From Devosia sp. SD17-2 (GTDB taxonomy: Bacteria; Pseudomonadota; Alphaproteobacteria; Rhizobiales; Devosiaceae), in NCBI RefSeq assembly GCF_029201565.1, contig NZ_CP104002.1, positions 3,365,001-3,429,000 of the forward strand: a stretch of 64,000 nucleotides of DNA, written 5' to 3'. Made by a program: the position numbers and the translations under genes. Shown here in pieces: positions 37,510 through 46,296 of the stretch (positions are counted from its first letter, which is position 1; each line of letters starts with the position of its first letter). Under the pieces are notes generated by a model. That model searched no databases, had not been told where the DNA came from, and saw nothing but the letters and a program-made list of their open reading frames with translations.

Positions 37510-38451
37510 ATGATACACGACACCCTCTTCGTTGGCATCGACGTTTCCAAGACGCATCTGGACGTTCATACCCATCCCGCTGGCAAATCCTGGCGTTGCA
37601 GCACTGGACCGGAGGCGCTCGCCGAGCTGACGCAGCGCCTGGCCAGACTGGGGCCGTTGGCCATCGGGCTCGAAGCCTCGGGAGGCTATGAAGCCCGCGT
37701 GGCCGAGAGCCTGCATGCCGCTGGCCTTGAAGTGCATGTTCTAGCCCCGGCGCGGATCCGCAGTTACGCGCGGGGTATCGGCCAATTGGCCAAAACCGAC
37801 AAGATCGATGCCGCTCTGATCGCGCGTTATCTGCAGGCCGTGCGCGCCAGCTTGACCCCTTATGTGTCTGATCCGATCCGACAAAGGCTGAGCGCGTTCA
37901 CAGCCCATCGGCGGCGGATCGTTGCGGAAAAGAGCGGCCTTGTCAGTCAGCTCGATACCATCGACGAGCCGCTTGTGCGCAGCCTGATCGAGGAGCGTCT
38001 GGCGGCCATCGCCCTGGAGATCAAACGCATCGAAGCGGCCATCACTGCCCTTCTCGCCGACAATCGCCAGCTCCAGCAGCGCCAGGCGCGGCTGCGGCAG
38101 GTGACCGGCGTCGGTCCGGTTCTGGCGATCGCCTTACTGGCCGACATGCCCGAGCTCGGCAAGGTCTCCGCCAAGGTGGCCGCAGCACTCATCGGCGTTG
38201 CCCCTTATGCCCGCCAATCGGGCGCATCGGATCGCAACGGCCGCTGTCTTGGCGGACGAAAACATCTGCGCGATATCGCCTACATGGCCGTGCTCAGCGC
38301 CATCAAGGTGAAAGACCCCGTTCTCGGCGACTTCTATCAAAGACTGCGCCTGCGCGGAAAACCCTTCAAACTCGCCATGATCGCAACGGTGAGAAAACTC
38401 ATCACAATCCTCAACGCCATCGCCCGACAGGAACCGGCATTCCAACAGTGA
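37510..38451 (+). CDS. IS110-family RNA-guided recombinase (transposase)
   Basis: 313-residue IS110 recombinase. The RuvC-like DEDD residues are D11 (GIDVSKTHLDV), E55 (GLEASGGY), and D97/D100 (KTDKIDAALIARY). The C-terminal transposase_20 domain contains VTGVGPVLAIALLADMPELG and the candidate nucleophile Ser237 (YARQSGASDRNG). A coiled-coil linker lies about 135-195. It is full length and shows no frameshift, so it may be active. Its ribosome site GGGAG (37498-37502) is part of the donor-loop stem of the bridge RNA. Confidence 0.95.
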   Translation: MIHDTLFVGIDVSKTHLDVHTHPAGKSWRCSTGPEALAELTQRLARLGPLAIGLEASGGYEARVAESLHAAGLEVHVLAPARIRSYARGIGQLAKTDKIDAALIARYLQAVRASLTPYVSDPIRQRLSAFTAHRRRIVAEKSGLVSQLDTIDEPLVRSLIEERLAAIALEIKRIEAAITALLADNRQLQQRQARLRQVTGVGPVLAIALLADMPELGKVSAKVAAALIGVAPYARQSGASDRNGRCLGGRKHLRDIAYMAVLSAIKVKDPVLGDFYQRLRLRGKPFKLAMIATVRKLITILNAIARQEPAFQQ

Positions 38452-38468
38452 TGTCCACGGTTGCTCGT

Positions 38469-38520
38469 CCGGGCAATCCATCTGGCCGAAACACTGGATC
38501 ACCGGGACAAGCCCGGTGAT
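38469..38520. repeat. Right arm of the split REP-like palindrome plus an intact palindrome
   Basis: CCGGGCAAT (38469-38477) completes the palindrome interrupted by the IS110 element. Twenty bases on, ATCACCGGG (38498-38506) pairs perfectly with CCCGGTGAT (38512-38520) around ACAAG. The two palindromes form a REP doublet (BIME-like), so the original site was a pair of hairpins. Confidence 0.8.
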
Positions 38521-38576
38521 GACGACCGAACAACCTTCGGTGCACACACCGAGGCCTATTTTCCCCATACCCCTGC

Positions 38577-38740
38577 CCTCCGCTCCATCGTCCCCTCGCC
38601 CCTCAGGGGAGAGGGTCAGGGTGAGGGGTGAGGACCTCTCAGCGGCTCACCGCACCTAAACCCCTGCCCACCACCATCTCAGCTCCATCGCCTCCCTCCC
38701 CCTTGTGGGGAGGGAATGAGGGTGGGGGTTCTGCAGTCAC
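38577..38740. repeat. G/C-tract palindromic repeats upstream of the gcv operon
   Basis: Two units: one with CCCCTCGCCCCTCAGGGG and then GAGGGT/GGTGAGGGG tracts (38592-38632), another with CCTCCC...GGGGAGGG and GAGGGTGGGGG (38691-38730). They resemble the families at 5889 and 10098 in composition but are not clear copies. They fill most of the stretch between the IS110 element and the glycine riboswitch; no gene was seen there. Confidence 0.55.
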
Positions 38741-38814
38741 GCCTCCGCCCCCACCCCACGGGAACAATCGCAAACCCCAATTGACGCCATTAAATTTCTC
38801 CACCATGGTGCCGG

Positions 38815-38990
38815 CGACTGCGGGAGAGATCGGCCTAGGCCGGCGCCGAAGGAGCAACCGCCCCGGAAACTCTCAGGCAACCGGACCGTAGTCAGGACAA
38901 CACTCTGGAAAGCAGGTCGCTTGCGGCCTCTCCGAAGGAGCAACCGGCGCTCAGCCGGGAAATCTCTCAGGGCAAGGACAGAGGGGGCAC
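38815..38990 (+). promoter_or_regulatory. Tandem glycine riboswitch
   Basis: Two glycine aptamers in series. Aptamer 1 (about 38815-38898) has GGGAGAG, then CCGAAGGAGCAACC and AAACTCTCAGGCAACCGGACCG. Aptamer 2 (about 38910-38988) has CTCTGGAAAG, CCGAAGGAGCAACC and AATCTCTCAGGGCAAGGACAGAG, with P1 formed by CTCTG/CAGAG. These are the core motifs of glycine riboswitches. Placement directly before gcvT-H-PA-PB is as expected: it switches on glycine cleavage when glycine is high. Confidence 0.93.
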
Positions 38991-38995
38991 GCATT

Positions 38996-39011
38996 TCCGC
39001 CAAATGGCGGA
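38996..39011 (+). promoter_or_regulatory. Hairpin in the riboswitch expression platform
   Basis: TCCGCC (38996-39001) pairs with GGCGGA (39006-39011) around AAAT. It lies between aptamer 2 and the gcvT start. A short T-rich tract (CTTTGTCG) follows, too weak to be a certain terminator, so control might be at translation or by premature termination. Confidence 0.5.
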
Positions 39012-39047
39012 GCTTTGTCGTGTCGCCTGCCCAACCAGAGAGCGCCC

Positions 39048-40211
39048 ATGTCCGCGTCCGATGCCGATCAGAACCTTCTTACCGTCCCGCTCAACGACCA
39101 GCATGTTGCTGCGGGTGGCCGCATGGTGCCGTTCAGCGGCTACTCCCTGCCCGTCCAGTATCCCACCGGCATCATGGCCGAGCACAAATGGACCCGCGAG
39201 CACGCCGGCCTGTTCGACGTCAGCCATATGGGCCCCTGCTTCCTGACGCTGAACAGCTCAAGCGGCGACCCCGACACTGATTACACCGATATCGCCGCTA
39301 TCATCGAGCCTCTCGTCTGCGGCGACATCCTCAACCTCAAGCCTGGCCAGATCCGCTACACGCTGTTTCTCAATGAGAATGGCGGCGTTCTCGACGATCT
39401 GATGGTGGGCCGCTCCCCGCTCCATCCGGGCGCGCTCTATATCGTGGTCAACGCCGGTATCAAGGAAGCCGACTTTGCCCGCCTCAGGGCCGCCGCCGGC
39501 GACAGGGCCAGTCTGCAGCGCGCCGACAACAATGTTCTGCTCGCCCTTCAGGGCCCGCAGGCGGCCAATGTCCTCAGCGCACTGGTACCAGGCATCACCG
39601 ACCTCAGCTTCATGACCTATGGGACATTCCCCTGGGGCGACGAAGACCTGATCATTTCCCGCTGCGGTTATACCGGCGAGGACGGGTTCGAGATTCTCTG
39701 CTCGCCTCAACACGCGCCGCCCCTCTGGGAGACGCTGCTTGCGGACGAGCGCGTCAAGCCAATTGGCCTCGGCGCCCGCGATTCCCTTCGTCTCGAGGCC
39801 GGCCTGCCGCTTTATGGCCATGACCTCGACGAGACAGTCTCCCCCATTGAAGCCGACCTCGGCTTTGCCGTCTCCAAGCGTCGCCGCGATGCCGCTGACT
39901 TTCCCGGCGCCGCGCGCATCCTCGCCGAGCGCGATGGGAAACTCTCCCGCAAGCGCGTTGCCCTTGTGGTCGAAGGCGCTCCGGCCCGTGAAGGCGCCGA
40001 AATTCTCGATGCCGACGGCAAGGCCATAGGCGTGGTCACCAGCGGCGGTTTCGCGCCCACGCTGGGCAAGGCCATCGCGCTGGGCTTCGTGCCCCCAGAA
40101 CACGCCGCAATCGGCAACAAGCTGCAGGTTTCGGTCCGGGGGCGCCTGCAGCCCGCCGAAGCCGTCGCCGCCCCCTTCGTCCCCCACAATTATTTCCGCA
40201 AGCCAGCCTGA
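39048..40211 (+). CDS. gcvT: Glycine cleavage system aminomethyltransferase (T protein)
   Basis: 387-residue T protein, which releases ammonia from the lipoyl-bound intermediate and transfers the methylene group to tetrahydrofolate. Conserved segments: GGRMVPFSGYSLPVQYPTGIMAEHKWTREHAGLFDVSHMG and the RCGYTGEDGFEI motif; LGARDSLRLEAGLPLYGHDLDETVSPIEADLGFAV near the C-terminal domain. ATG at 39048 with GAGAG upstream. First gene of the riboswitch-controlled operon. Confidence 0.96.
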   Translation: MSASDADQNLLTVPLNDQHVAAGGRMVPFSGYSLPVQYPTGIMAEHKWTREHAGLFDVSHMGPCFLTLNSSSGDPDTDYTDIAAIIEPLVCGDILNLKPGQIRYTLFLNENGGVLDDLMVGRSPLHPGALYIVVNAGIKEADFARLRAAAGDRASLQRADNNVLLALQGPQAANVLSALVPGITDLSFMTYGTFPWGDEDLIISRCGYTGEDGFEILCSPQHAPPLWETLLADERVKPIGLGARDSLRLEAGLPLYGHDLDETVSPIEADLGFAVSKRRRDAADFPGAARILAERDGKLSRKRVALVVEGAPAREGAEILDADGKAIGVVTSGGFAPTLGKAIALGFVPPEHAAIGNKLQVSVRGRLQPAEAVAAPFVPHNYFRKPA

Positions 40212-40220
40212 GGCCCCGCC

Positions 40221-40586
40221 ATGACCACGAAATTTACGCCAGACCACGAATACATCCGCGTCGAGGGTGACATCGGCACAGTCGGCATCACCAATTATGC
40301 CCAGGAGCAGCTCGGCGACATCGTCTTCGTCGAACTGCCGGCGGTCGGCAAAGTGCTCAAGAAGGGCGACGAGGCCGCCGTGGTCGAGTCGGTCAAGGCC
40401 GCTTCCGAGATCTACGCCCCTGTCACAGGTGAGGTCGTCGAAGTTAACAGTCTGCTAACCAACTCCCTTGGTACGCTAAACACTGCGGCCGAGGGTGAAG
40501 GCTGGATGTTCAAGATCAAACTGACCAATTCCGCCGAAGTCGAGACTCTGCTCGACGCCGATGGCTACGCCGATCTCACCCTCTAA
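40221..40586 (+). CDS. gcvH: Glycine cleavage system lipoyl carrier (H protein)
   Basis: 121-residue H protein, the lipoylated shuttle between P, T and L proteins. The lipoyl lysine is K59 in [20 protein letters not shown]. Full length and 9 nt downstream of gcvT, in the same operon. Confidence 0.96.
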   Translation: MTTKFTPDHEYIRVEGDIGTVGITNYAQEQLGDIVFVELPAVGKVLKKGDEAAVVESVKAASEIYAPVTGEVVEVNSLLTNSLGTLNTAAEGEGWMFKIKLTNSAEVETLLDADGYADLTL

Positions 40587-40599
40587 AGCACTGAGTTTC

Positions 40600-41943
40600 A
40601 TGCGCTATCTCCCCCACTCCGCCCATGAGCGCGCCGATATGCTCGGCGTCATCGGCGCGCCGGACATCGACGCACTGTTCAGCGCCGTCCCCAAAGCCGC
40701 GCTCAAGAATTTTGTGCTGGATCTTCCGGCACATAGCCCGGAATTTCTCGTCGAAGCGCATATGCGCGCACTCGCCGGCAAGAACCATGCTGCCGGCGAT
40801 GGTCCCTTCTTCGTCGGGGCCGGTGCTTACCGCCACCATGTACCCGCCACGGTCGACCATCTTATCCAGCGTTCTGAATGGCTTACGGCCTATACGCCGT
40901 ACCAGCCGGAGATCTCGCAGGGCACGCTGCAAATGCTGTTCGAGTTCCAGACGCAGGTGGCCAAGATCACCGGCATGGACGTCGCCAATGCCTCGCTTTA
41001 CGACGGCTCGACCGGTACGGCCGAAGCGGTGCTAATGGCCCGCCGCATCACGAAAAAGAACAAGATTATCCTCTCCGGTGGTCTGCACCCCCATTATAGG
41101 GACGTGGTGAAGGCCTATCTCAAGGACGATGCCGACCTCGTCTGCCTTTCGCCCTCGCCGCAGGGACAGGGGGATATCTTGGATAAGATTGACGGCGACA
41201 CCGCCGCCATCGTCATCCAAACCCCTGACTTTTATGGTCATTTGCGCAATCTCAAGGCCGCCGCCGATGCAGCCCACGCCCAGGGCGCGCTACTGATCGT
41301 GGTCATCACCGAGGTGGTGTCGCTGGGTCTGCTCGAAGCCCCGGGTGCACTGGGTGCCGACATCGTCGTCGCCGAAGGCCAATCCATTGGCAACGCTCTC
41401 AATTTTGGCGGCCCCTACCTTGGCCTGATGGCCACGAAGAAGGAATTCATCCGCCAGATGCCTGGCCGGCTCTGCGGTGAAACCGTCGACGCCGATGGCA
41501 ATCGCGGTTTCGTGCTGACCCTCTCCACCCGCGAGCAGCACATCCGCCGCGAGAAGGCGACGTCGAATATCTGCACGAATTCAGGGCTTTGCGCCCTGGC
41601 CTTCTCGATCCATATGTCGCTGCTCGGCGAAGCCGGCTTCGTCCGCCTCGCCCGCCTCAACCACGCCAATGCCATCAAGCTGGCCGATGCGCTGGCGGCG
41701 ATCTCGGGCGTCGAAGTCCTCAACAAGACCTTCTTCAACGAGATGACCATCCGCGTCACCCAGCCGGCCGCTTCGGTGGTCGAGCGCCTGGCCAAGCGCG
41801 GCATTCTCGCCGGCGTCCCCGCCAGCCGCCTCTTGCCGGGGGATCCGGAGGTCGAAAACCTCATCATCCTCGCGGCGACTGAACTCACCACTGACACTGA
41901 TATTGCTGCCCTTTCCGCGGCGCTGACGGAGGAACTGGCATGA
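40600..41943 (+). CDS. gcvPA: Glycine dehydrogenase (decarboxylating) subunit 1
   Basis: 447-residue N-terminal half of the P protein, in the two-subunit form. It opens [31 protein letters not shown] and contains [20 protein letters not shown] and [14 protein letters not shown]. It pairs with the PLP-binding GcvPB. I chose the ATG at 40600 because the family starts here and the gcvH stop is 13 nt upstream; an earlier in-frame start overlaps gcvH. Its stop overlaps the gcvPB start (ATGA). Confidence 0.95.
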   Translation: MRYLPHSAHERADMLGVIGAPDIDALFSAVPKAALKNFVLDLPAHSPEFLVEAHMRALAGKNHAAGDGPFFVGAGAYRHHVPATVDHLIQRSEWLTAYTPYQPEISQGTLQMLFEFQTQVAKITGMDVANASLYDGSTGTAEAVLMARRITKKNKIILSGGLHPHYRDVVKAYLKDDADLVCLSPSPQGQGDILDKIDGDTAAIVIQTPDFYGHLRNLKAAADAAHAQGALLIVVITEVVSLGLLEAPGALGADIVVAEGQSIGNALNFGGPYLGLMATKKEFIRQMPGRLCGETVDADGNRGFVLTLSTREQHIRREKATSNICTNSGLCALAFSIHMSLLGEAGFVRLARLNHANAIKLADALAAISGVEVLNKTFFNEMTIRVTQPAASVVERLAKRGILAGVPASRLLPGDPEVENLIILAATELTTDTDIAALSAALTEELA

Positions 41944-43487
41944 GCATGAACACGCAAGGCCGCCCCACCGGCATCGGCACCGGCGGCAGCACCAATGCCT
42001 CCGGTTCGGCGCTGATCCCGGATGAACCGCTGCTGTTCGAGATCGGCGACACCGAGCACTCCGGCGTCGACCTCCCCGAAGTCGAGTTGTCCAACGACCG
42101 TCTCGGCGGTTTTGGCCGCCAGACCAAGCTCGATCTGGCTGGTCTCACCGAACCCGAAGCCATGCGCCACTATGTGCGCCTGTCGCGGATGAACCATTCG
42201 ATCGACAGCGGCATGTATCCGCTGGGCTCGTGCACGATGAAGCACAACCCGCGTCTGAACGAGAAAATGGCCCGTCTTCCGGGCTTTTCGGACATCCACC
42301 CGCTGCAGCCGGTCTCGACCGTGCAGGGCGCGCTGGAGCTGATGAACGAGCTCTCCTACTGGCTGATGACGCTCACCAATACCGCTGCCGTGGCGCTCTC
42401 GCCCAAGGCCGGCGCCCATGGTGAACTGCTCGGCATGATGGCCATCAAGGCCGCGCAGGAGGCCCGCGGTCAGTCCCATCGCCGGATCGTCCTCGTTCCG
42501 GAAAGCGCCCACGGCACCAATCCGGCAACCGCGGCCTTCCTCGGCTACAGTGTGAAACCCGTGCCAGCCAAGGATGACGGCACCGTTGACGTGGAAGCCG
42601 TCAAGGCGGCGCTGTCCCCCGAAGTCGCAGCGATCATGCTGACCAATCCCAATACCTGCGGCCTCTTCGAGCCCCAGGTGATCGAGATTGCCAAGGCGAT
42701 CCACGATGCGGGTGCGTTCTTCTACTGCGATGGCGCGAATTTCAACGCCATTATGGGCGTGGTGCGTCCGGGTGATCTCGGCATCGACGCCATGCACATC
42801 AACCTCCACAAGACCTTCTCGACGCCCCATGGCGGCGGCGGGCCGGGTGCAGGTCCGGTCGTGCTCTCCGAAGCGCTGGCGCCCTTTGCGCCCGTCCCCT
42901 TCGTGCGCAAGGCAGAGAATGGCCTTGAGCTGGTGGAACATGTCGAGAGCCAGGCCCTGGGCCGCGTGACGGCCTTCCACGGCCAGATGGGCATGTATGT
43001 TCGGGCGCTGACCTATATGCTCAGCCACGGCGCTGACGGGCTGGCCCAGGCGGCTCAGGACGCCGTTCTCAACGCCAATTACGTTAAGGCGCGGCTCGAG
43101 CACCTGTTCTCTGTCCCCTTCCCCGACTATCCGACCATGCACGAGGCCCTGTTCGACGACAGCTTCCTCAAGGACACCGGCGTCACCACGCTCGATTTCG
43201 CCAAGGCGCTGATCGACGAGGGCTTCCACCCGATGACCATGTATTTCCCGCTGGTCGTGCACGGGGCCATGCTGATCGAGCCCACCGAGAGCGAGAGCAA
43301 GCAGACCCTCGACAAGTTCTGCGACGTGATGGCCGAGCTGGCGCAGGACGCCAAGTCCGGCAACAGCGCGCGGTTCACCGCCGCGCCGGTCAAGGCGCCT
43401 CGACGCCGCCTCGACGAGACGCGGGCAGCTCGCCAGCCCATTTTGAAGTGGGAACGCCCGGAAGAACTGCCCCAGGCAGCTGAGTAA
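41940..43487 (+). CDS. gcvPB: Glycine dehydrogenase (decarboxylating) subunit 2
   Basis: 515-residue PLP-containing half of the P protein, which decarboxylates glycine. The PLP lysine is about K291 in [22 protein letters not shown]. The segment [25 protein letters not shown] is conserved. The ATG overlaps the gcvPA stop by 4 nt. A terminator follows, closing the operon. Confidence 0.96.
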   Translation: MSMNTQGRPTGIGTGGSTNASGSALIPDEPLLFEIGDTEHSGVDLPEVELSNDRLGGFGRQTKLDLAGLTEPEAMRHYVRLSRMNHSIDSGMYPLGSCTMKHNPRLNEKMARLPGFSDIHPLQPVSTVQGALELMNELSYWLMTLTNTAAVALSPKAGAHGELLGMMAIKAAQEARGQSHRRIVLVPESAHGTNPATAAFLGYSVKPVPAKDDGTVDVEAVKAALSPEVAAIMLTNPNTCGLFEPQVIEIAKAIHDAGAFFYCDGANFNAIMGVVRPGDLGIDAMHINLHKTFSTPHGGGGPGAGPVVLSEALAPFAPVPFVRKAENGLELVEHVESQALGRVTAFHGQMGMYVRALTYMLSHGADGLAQAAQDAVLNANYVKARLEHLFSVPFPDYPTMHEALFDDSFLKDTGVTTLDFAKALIDEGFHPMTMYFPLVVHGAMLIEPTESESKQTLDKFCDVMAELAQDAKSGNSARFTAAPVKAPRRRLDETRAARQPILKWERPEELPQAAE

Positions 43488-43489
43488 TA

Positions 43490-43523
43490 AAAAAGGCCCG
43501 GAGCATCTGCTCCGGGCCTTTTT
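43490..43523. terminator. Bidirectional terminator after gcvPB
   Basis: GGCCCGGAG (43495-43503) pairs with CTCCGGGCC (43510-43518); the pairing extends with A-run and T-run on the two sides (AAAAA before, TTTTT after). It can stop both the gcv operon and the convergent lipoprotein gene. Confidence 0.92.
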
Positions 43524-43540
43524 CGATCGATTTTATGATC

Positions 43541-44128
43541 TTAGCCGCGGGTGTCGAAGCCGACCCAGATGGTGATGGTCTCGCCACCGAGATAGGGCAC
43601 GGCGACGTTTTCGACAACCTTGACGAATTCGGCCGACTGCGCCGGCGGGGTGACCGCAACGGGAATGGTGTATTTTTCCGAGAAGATGGCCTGGCCATCG
43701 CGCTCGACGGCGAAGCGGATCGGCGCATTGACCGAGCTCTGCGAGCCAGCCGGCCCCAGAAGAACGCGTCCGGACACGCCCATATTGACGGTGATGAGAC
43801 CGTTGGACACCACGCAATTGCGCGTGGTCTCGTCGATGACCCCCTGATACTGCAGCGCCTTCGGATCGCCGGTGCGACCGCCGCCATAGTAGAACATGGC
43901 TTCACCACCGAGGCGCACCTTGATGGGCGGGCACTGCGTGGCAATCGCCGGAAGGGCGTTGGTCTGGGCCTGCGCGACCGCGGCCGGCGTGGCCGTGGCG
44001 TTCTGCAGATTGGCGTTCGAGGCGGTCGATCCGCCGCCGCCGCCGAACATGCTGCCCATCGAGCAACCGGCCAGCAGCGTGGCAAGGCCTGCAGAGGCAA
44101 CGACACGGATCAAGCTGTTCTTGGTCAT
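43541..44128 (-). CDS. Lipoprotein, hypothetical
   Basis: 195-residue lipoprotein: signal MTKNSLIRVVASAGLATLLAGC with lipobox LLAGC, then a Gly/Ser-rich linker (GSMFGGGGGSTASNANLQ). The body is beta-rich (CPPIKVRLGGEAMFYY, RNCVVSNGLITVNMGVSGRVLLGP, IWVGFDTRG) with two cysteines that could pair. I do not recognise the family. The ATG at 44128 has GGGAGC 8 nt upstream; an earlier in-frame start would place 13 residues before the signal. Confidence 0.78.
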   Translation of the reverse strand: MTKNSLIRVVASAGLATLLAGCSMGSMFGGGGGSTASNANLQNATATPAAVAQAQTNALPAIATQCPPIKVRLGGEAMFYYGGGRTGDPKALQYQGVIDETTRNCVVSNGLITVNMGVSGRVLLGPAGSQSSVNAPIRFAVERDGQAIFSEKYTIPVAVTPPAQSAEFVKVVENVAVPYLGGETITIWVGFDTRG

Positions 44129-44147
44129 GAGCGTGCTCCCGGCTCGA

Positions 44148-44642
44148 TTACGCATTGGCAGCTTCAAGCGCCATGAGGATTGCTGGGGCGCCGCTGGCGT
44201 TCACCCCCGGGCCATCTTCGACAAAGATATCGGAAACGACACCGTCACGCAGGATCAATGCAGCGCGAGCGTAGCGTGTGCCCATCCCGTAGGGGGCGAA
44301 GTCCCTGGCCAGACCAAGGGCCTCGGCCAGCTCGGCGTTGCCATCTGCAAGAAAGTCGATGCTGTCCAGAGCCTCGGAGGCTTCTGCCCACGCCTTCATG
44401 ACGTGCTGGTCGTTGACCGATGCGCAGACGATCTTGTCGACGCCGGCAGCCTTCAGCTTGCCTGCATTGGCGAGGAAGCCCGGCAAATGGTTGACGTGGC
44501 AAGTGGGGGTGAAAGCACCCGGAACTGAAAAGAGCACCACGACGCCGGTGCCGAAGGCCTCAAGGCTGGTCGTTTCGGTTGTGCCGGACGCAGTCACCAG
44601 CTTGATCCCTACCGAAGGGATCGCGTTGCCCCGCTCAATCAT
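44148..44642 (-). CDS. Peroxiredoxin (Prx5 type)
   Basis: 164-residue thiol peroxidase of the Prx5 subfamily. The peroxidatic cysteine is C48 in VPGAFTPTCHVNHLPGF; another Cys (C73, KIVCASVND) is the possible resolving residue. It reduces peroxides using glutathione/glutaredoxin or thioredoxin (family knowledge). The ATG at 44642 gives MIERGNAIPSVGIKLV, which matches the family; an upstream start adds 17 residues. It lies 19 nt before the lipoprotein gene and may be in the same transcript. Confidence 0.92.
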   Translation of the reverse strand: MIERGNAIPSVGIKLVTASGTTETTSLEAFGTGVVVLFSVPGAFTPTCHVNHLPGFLANAGKLKAAGVDKIVCASVNDQHVMKAWAEASEALDSIDFLADGNAELAEALGLARDFAPYGMGTRYARAALILRDGVVSDIFVEDGPGVNASGAPAILMALEAANA

Positions 44643-44769
44643 TGATGAATGTGCCCTATACCCTCTTGGCGACCAAAGGCCGCCATACGCCAAAACTATC
44701 CGCTCCTGCGATATGCGGCTTTAAGCCGACATACAAGACCAGATGGTCCCCTGCGCCCGAGCGGCACTC

Positions 44770-45582
44770 TTACTCGTCGTCGGCCCCAATTGTCCGGCTG
44801 AGCTCGAATGCTCCCATACCGGTCATGAATGTGAGCTGAACATCCCGGCCTTCCAAGCCACTATTCTCGGTTTTCTCAAGGATGGGAAGCAGGACTAGGT
44901 CTTGTTGCGGGCTTTTTTGCGGCATGCCGAACAGCGGCGTGCCGGTCTCCGTGGTGGCGATCAGTGAGGAAATGTCGAGGTTCGGATCGGCAATTTCGAT
45001 AGCAATGGCGCGCTCGTCGGGGAGAAAATCGACTTCACCCAGGGGCTCGTCGCTCTCCTCCCAGAGGATTGGGGCCTGTGCCAGGGCCTGGCGGAGCCGG
45101 AGAGAATTGACCTTGTCGACTGAAGCGCCGCTCAGCGCCAGATCAAAGCTCGCCTGCGCGGGAATGCAGATGTCCGAGCAGATGCCGAGCGTTGCGCTGA
45201 CGACGGCATGCGTATCGGCGCCATCAAGGGTCAACTCGATCGGCAACACGGTCGGACCATAATAGACGTAGTCGAGATAGGCGCCCTTCTTCTCCCGGGT
45301 CGGATAGGGCCAGACGACCTGATAGCTCGCAATGCCCTTTGAACCAGCGAAATCGAGATTGAGCGGCAAACCCGTGTCGCCGGGAACGCGCCAATAGGTC
45401 TTGGTGTCGGACGGCATGTCGATCTCTAGACCGATGGTCGTGACGCCCGACGAGCTCACCTGCCCCGACGAAACCAGCCGCACCGAGACGCCGGGGGCGA
45501 TCTCCTGCCACGGCGTATCGGCCGCCAGGGCGGGCAGAGGGCTGGCAATGATCAGGGCGGCGACAAGAGGCAGGATATGCAT
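44770..45582 (-). CDS. DsbD N-terminal-domain-like periplasmic protein
   Basis: 270-residue exported protein: signal MHILPLVAALIIASPLPALAA, then a beta-rich domain with the DsbD alpha-like pair in LGICSDICIPAQASFDL. The same N-terminal domain in DsbD takes electrons from the membrane part; here there is no membrane or thioredoxin part, so it may work with a separate CcdA-like protein (inference). The start is uncertain: an ATG at 45609 adds 9 residues; neither has a clear ribosome site. Confidence 0.78.
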   Translation of the reverse strand: MHILPLVAALIIASPLPALAADTPWQEIAPGVSVRLVSSGQVSSSGVTTIGLEIDMPSDTKTYWRVPGDTGLPLNLDFAGSKGIASYQVVWPYPTREKKGAYLDYVYYGPTVLPIELTLDGADTHAVVSATLGICSDICIPAQASFDLALSGASVDKVNSLRLRQALAQAPILWEESDEPLGEVDFLPDERAIAIEIADPNLDISSLIATTETGTPLFGMPQKSPQQDLVLLPILEKTENSGLEGRDVQLTFMTGMGAFELSRTIGADDE

Positions 45583-45711
45583 GACGTTGGCATTAACGCA
45601 GGAGAGCATGAAGGAATAGCTGACGCCAGTTCAGGCCTTCGTGATGGTGGATGTCAACCGTGTTACCGGGTCGTGCTTGTGAGAGGCGGAACGGACACCT
45701 ACTATCTCAGT

Positions 45712-46287
45712 ATGAACTCGCTCGAAGGACAATTTCTGGTCGCCATGCCGGATATGGAAGACGAACGCTTCGCCGAAAGCGTCATCCTGCTTGTCGGTCA
45801 TGGCGACGACGGAGCGATGGGCCTGGTGATCAACCACGAACTGGCCAATCTGCGCTTTTCCGACATTATCGACGAACTCGACCTCGGTGATCCAGACGCC
45901 GTTATCCGCCTGCCGGACGTGATCCGCGACCGGGCGGTGATGCGCGGCGGGCCGGTGGAAAAGAGCCGTGGCTTCGTGCTGCACTCAGCCGATTACCACA
46001 GCGGCAATACCTACAAGATTTCCGAGGAACTGGGCCTGACGGCGACGCTGGACGTGCTCAAGGCCATTGCCTTCGGCCCTGCGCCGAAAGCGGCGCTCTT
46101 CGCCCTCGGTTGCTGCGGCTGGAGCCCGGGGCAACTCGAGACCGAGATTGGCGCCAATGGCTGGCTCACCGTGCCCTTCGACAGGGCCCTGCTGTTCGAT
46201 GTGCCGGTGGAGGACCGCTATGACGAAGCCCTGGCGCGGCTGCACATCACCCGCGCCACGCTGAGTTCAGACGCCGGACACGCCTGA
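45712..46287 (+). CDS. YqgE/AlgH family protein
   Basis: 191-residue protein of the UPF0301 (YqgE/AlgH) family. The start MNSLEGQFLVAMPDMEDERFAESVILLVGHGDDGAMGLVINH and the motif LFALGCCGWSPGQLETEIGANGWL are diagnostic. Function is unknown; in Pseudomonas AlgH is linked to alginate regulation. The ATG at 45712 matches the family start although no ribosome site is visible. It is divergent from the DsbD-like gene. Confidence 0.9.
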   Translation: MNSLEGQFLVAMPDMEDERFAESVILLVGHGDDGAMGLVINHELANLRFSDIIDELDLGDPDAVIRLPDVIRDRAVMRGGPVEKSRGFVLHSADYHSGNTYKISEELGLTATLDVLKAIAFGPAPKAALFALGCCGWSPGQLETEIGANGWLTVPFDRALLFDVPVEDRYDEALARLHITRATLSSDAGHA

Positions 46288-46296
46288 ACGCAACTC

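Larger units (their letters stand above)
37323..38465 (+). mobile_element. IS110-family insertion sequence with its own bridge RNA
   Basis: About 1.14 kb. Contains one DEDD/Ser recombinase gene (37510-38451) and a 5' non-coding region that reads as a bridge RNA. No terminal inverted repeats, as usual for IS110. A CT dinucleotide is present at both ends (37323-37324 and 38464-38465); collapsing them restores a REP-like palindrome, so CT is the probable core. The right non-coding end is only 12 nt. Boundaries are set by this logic and the guide matches. Confidence 0.9.
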
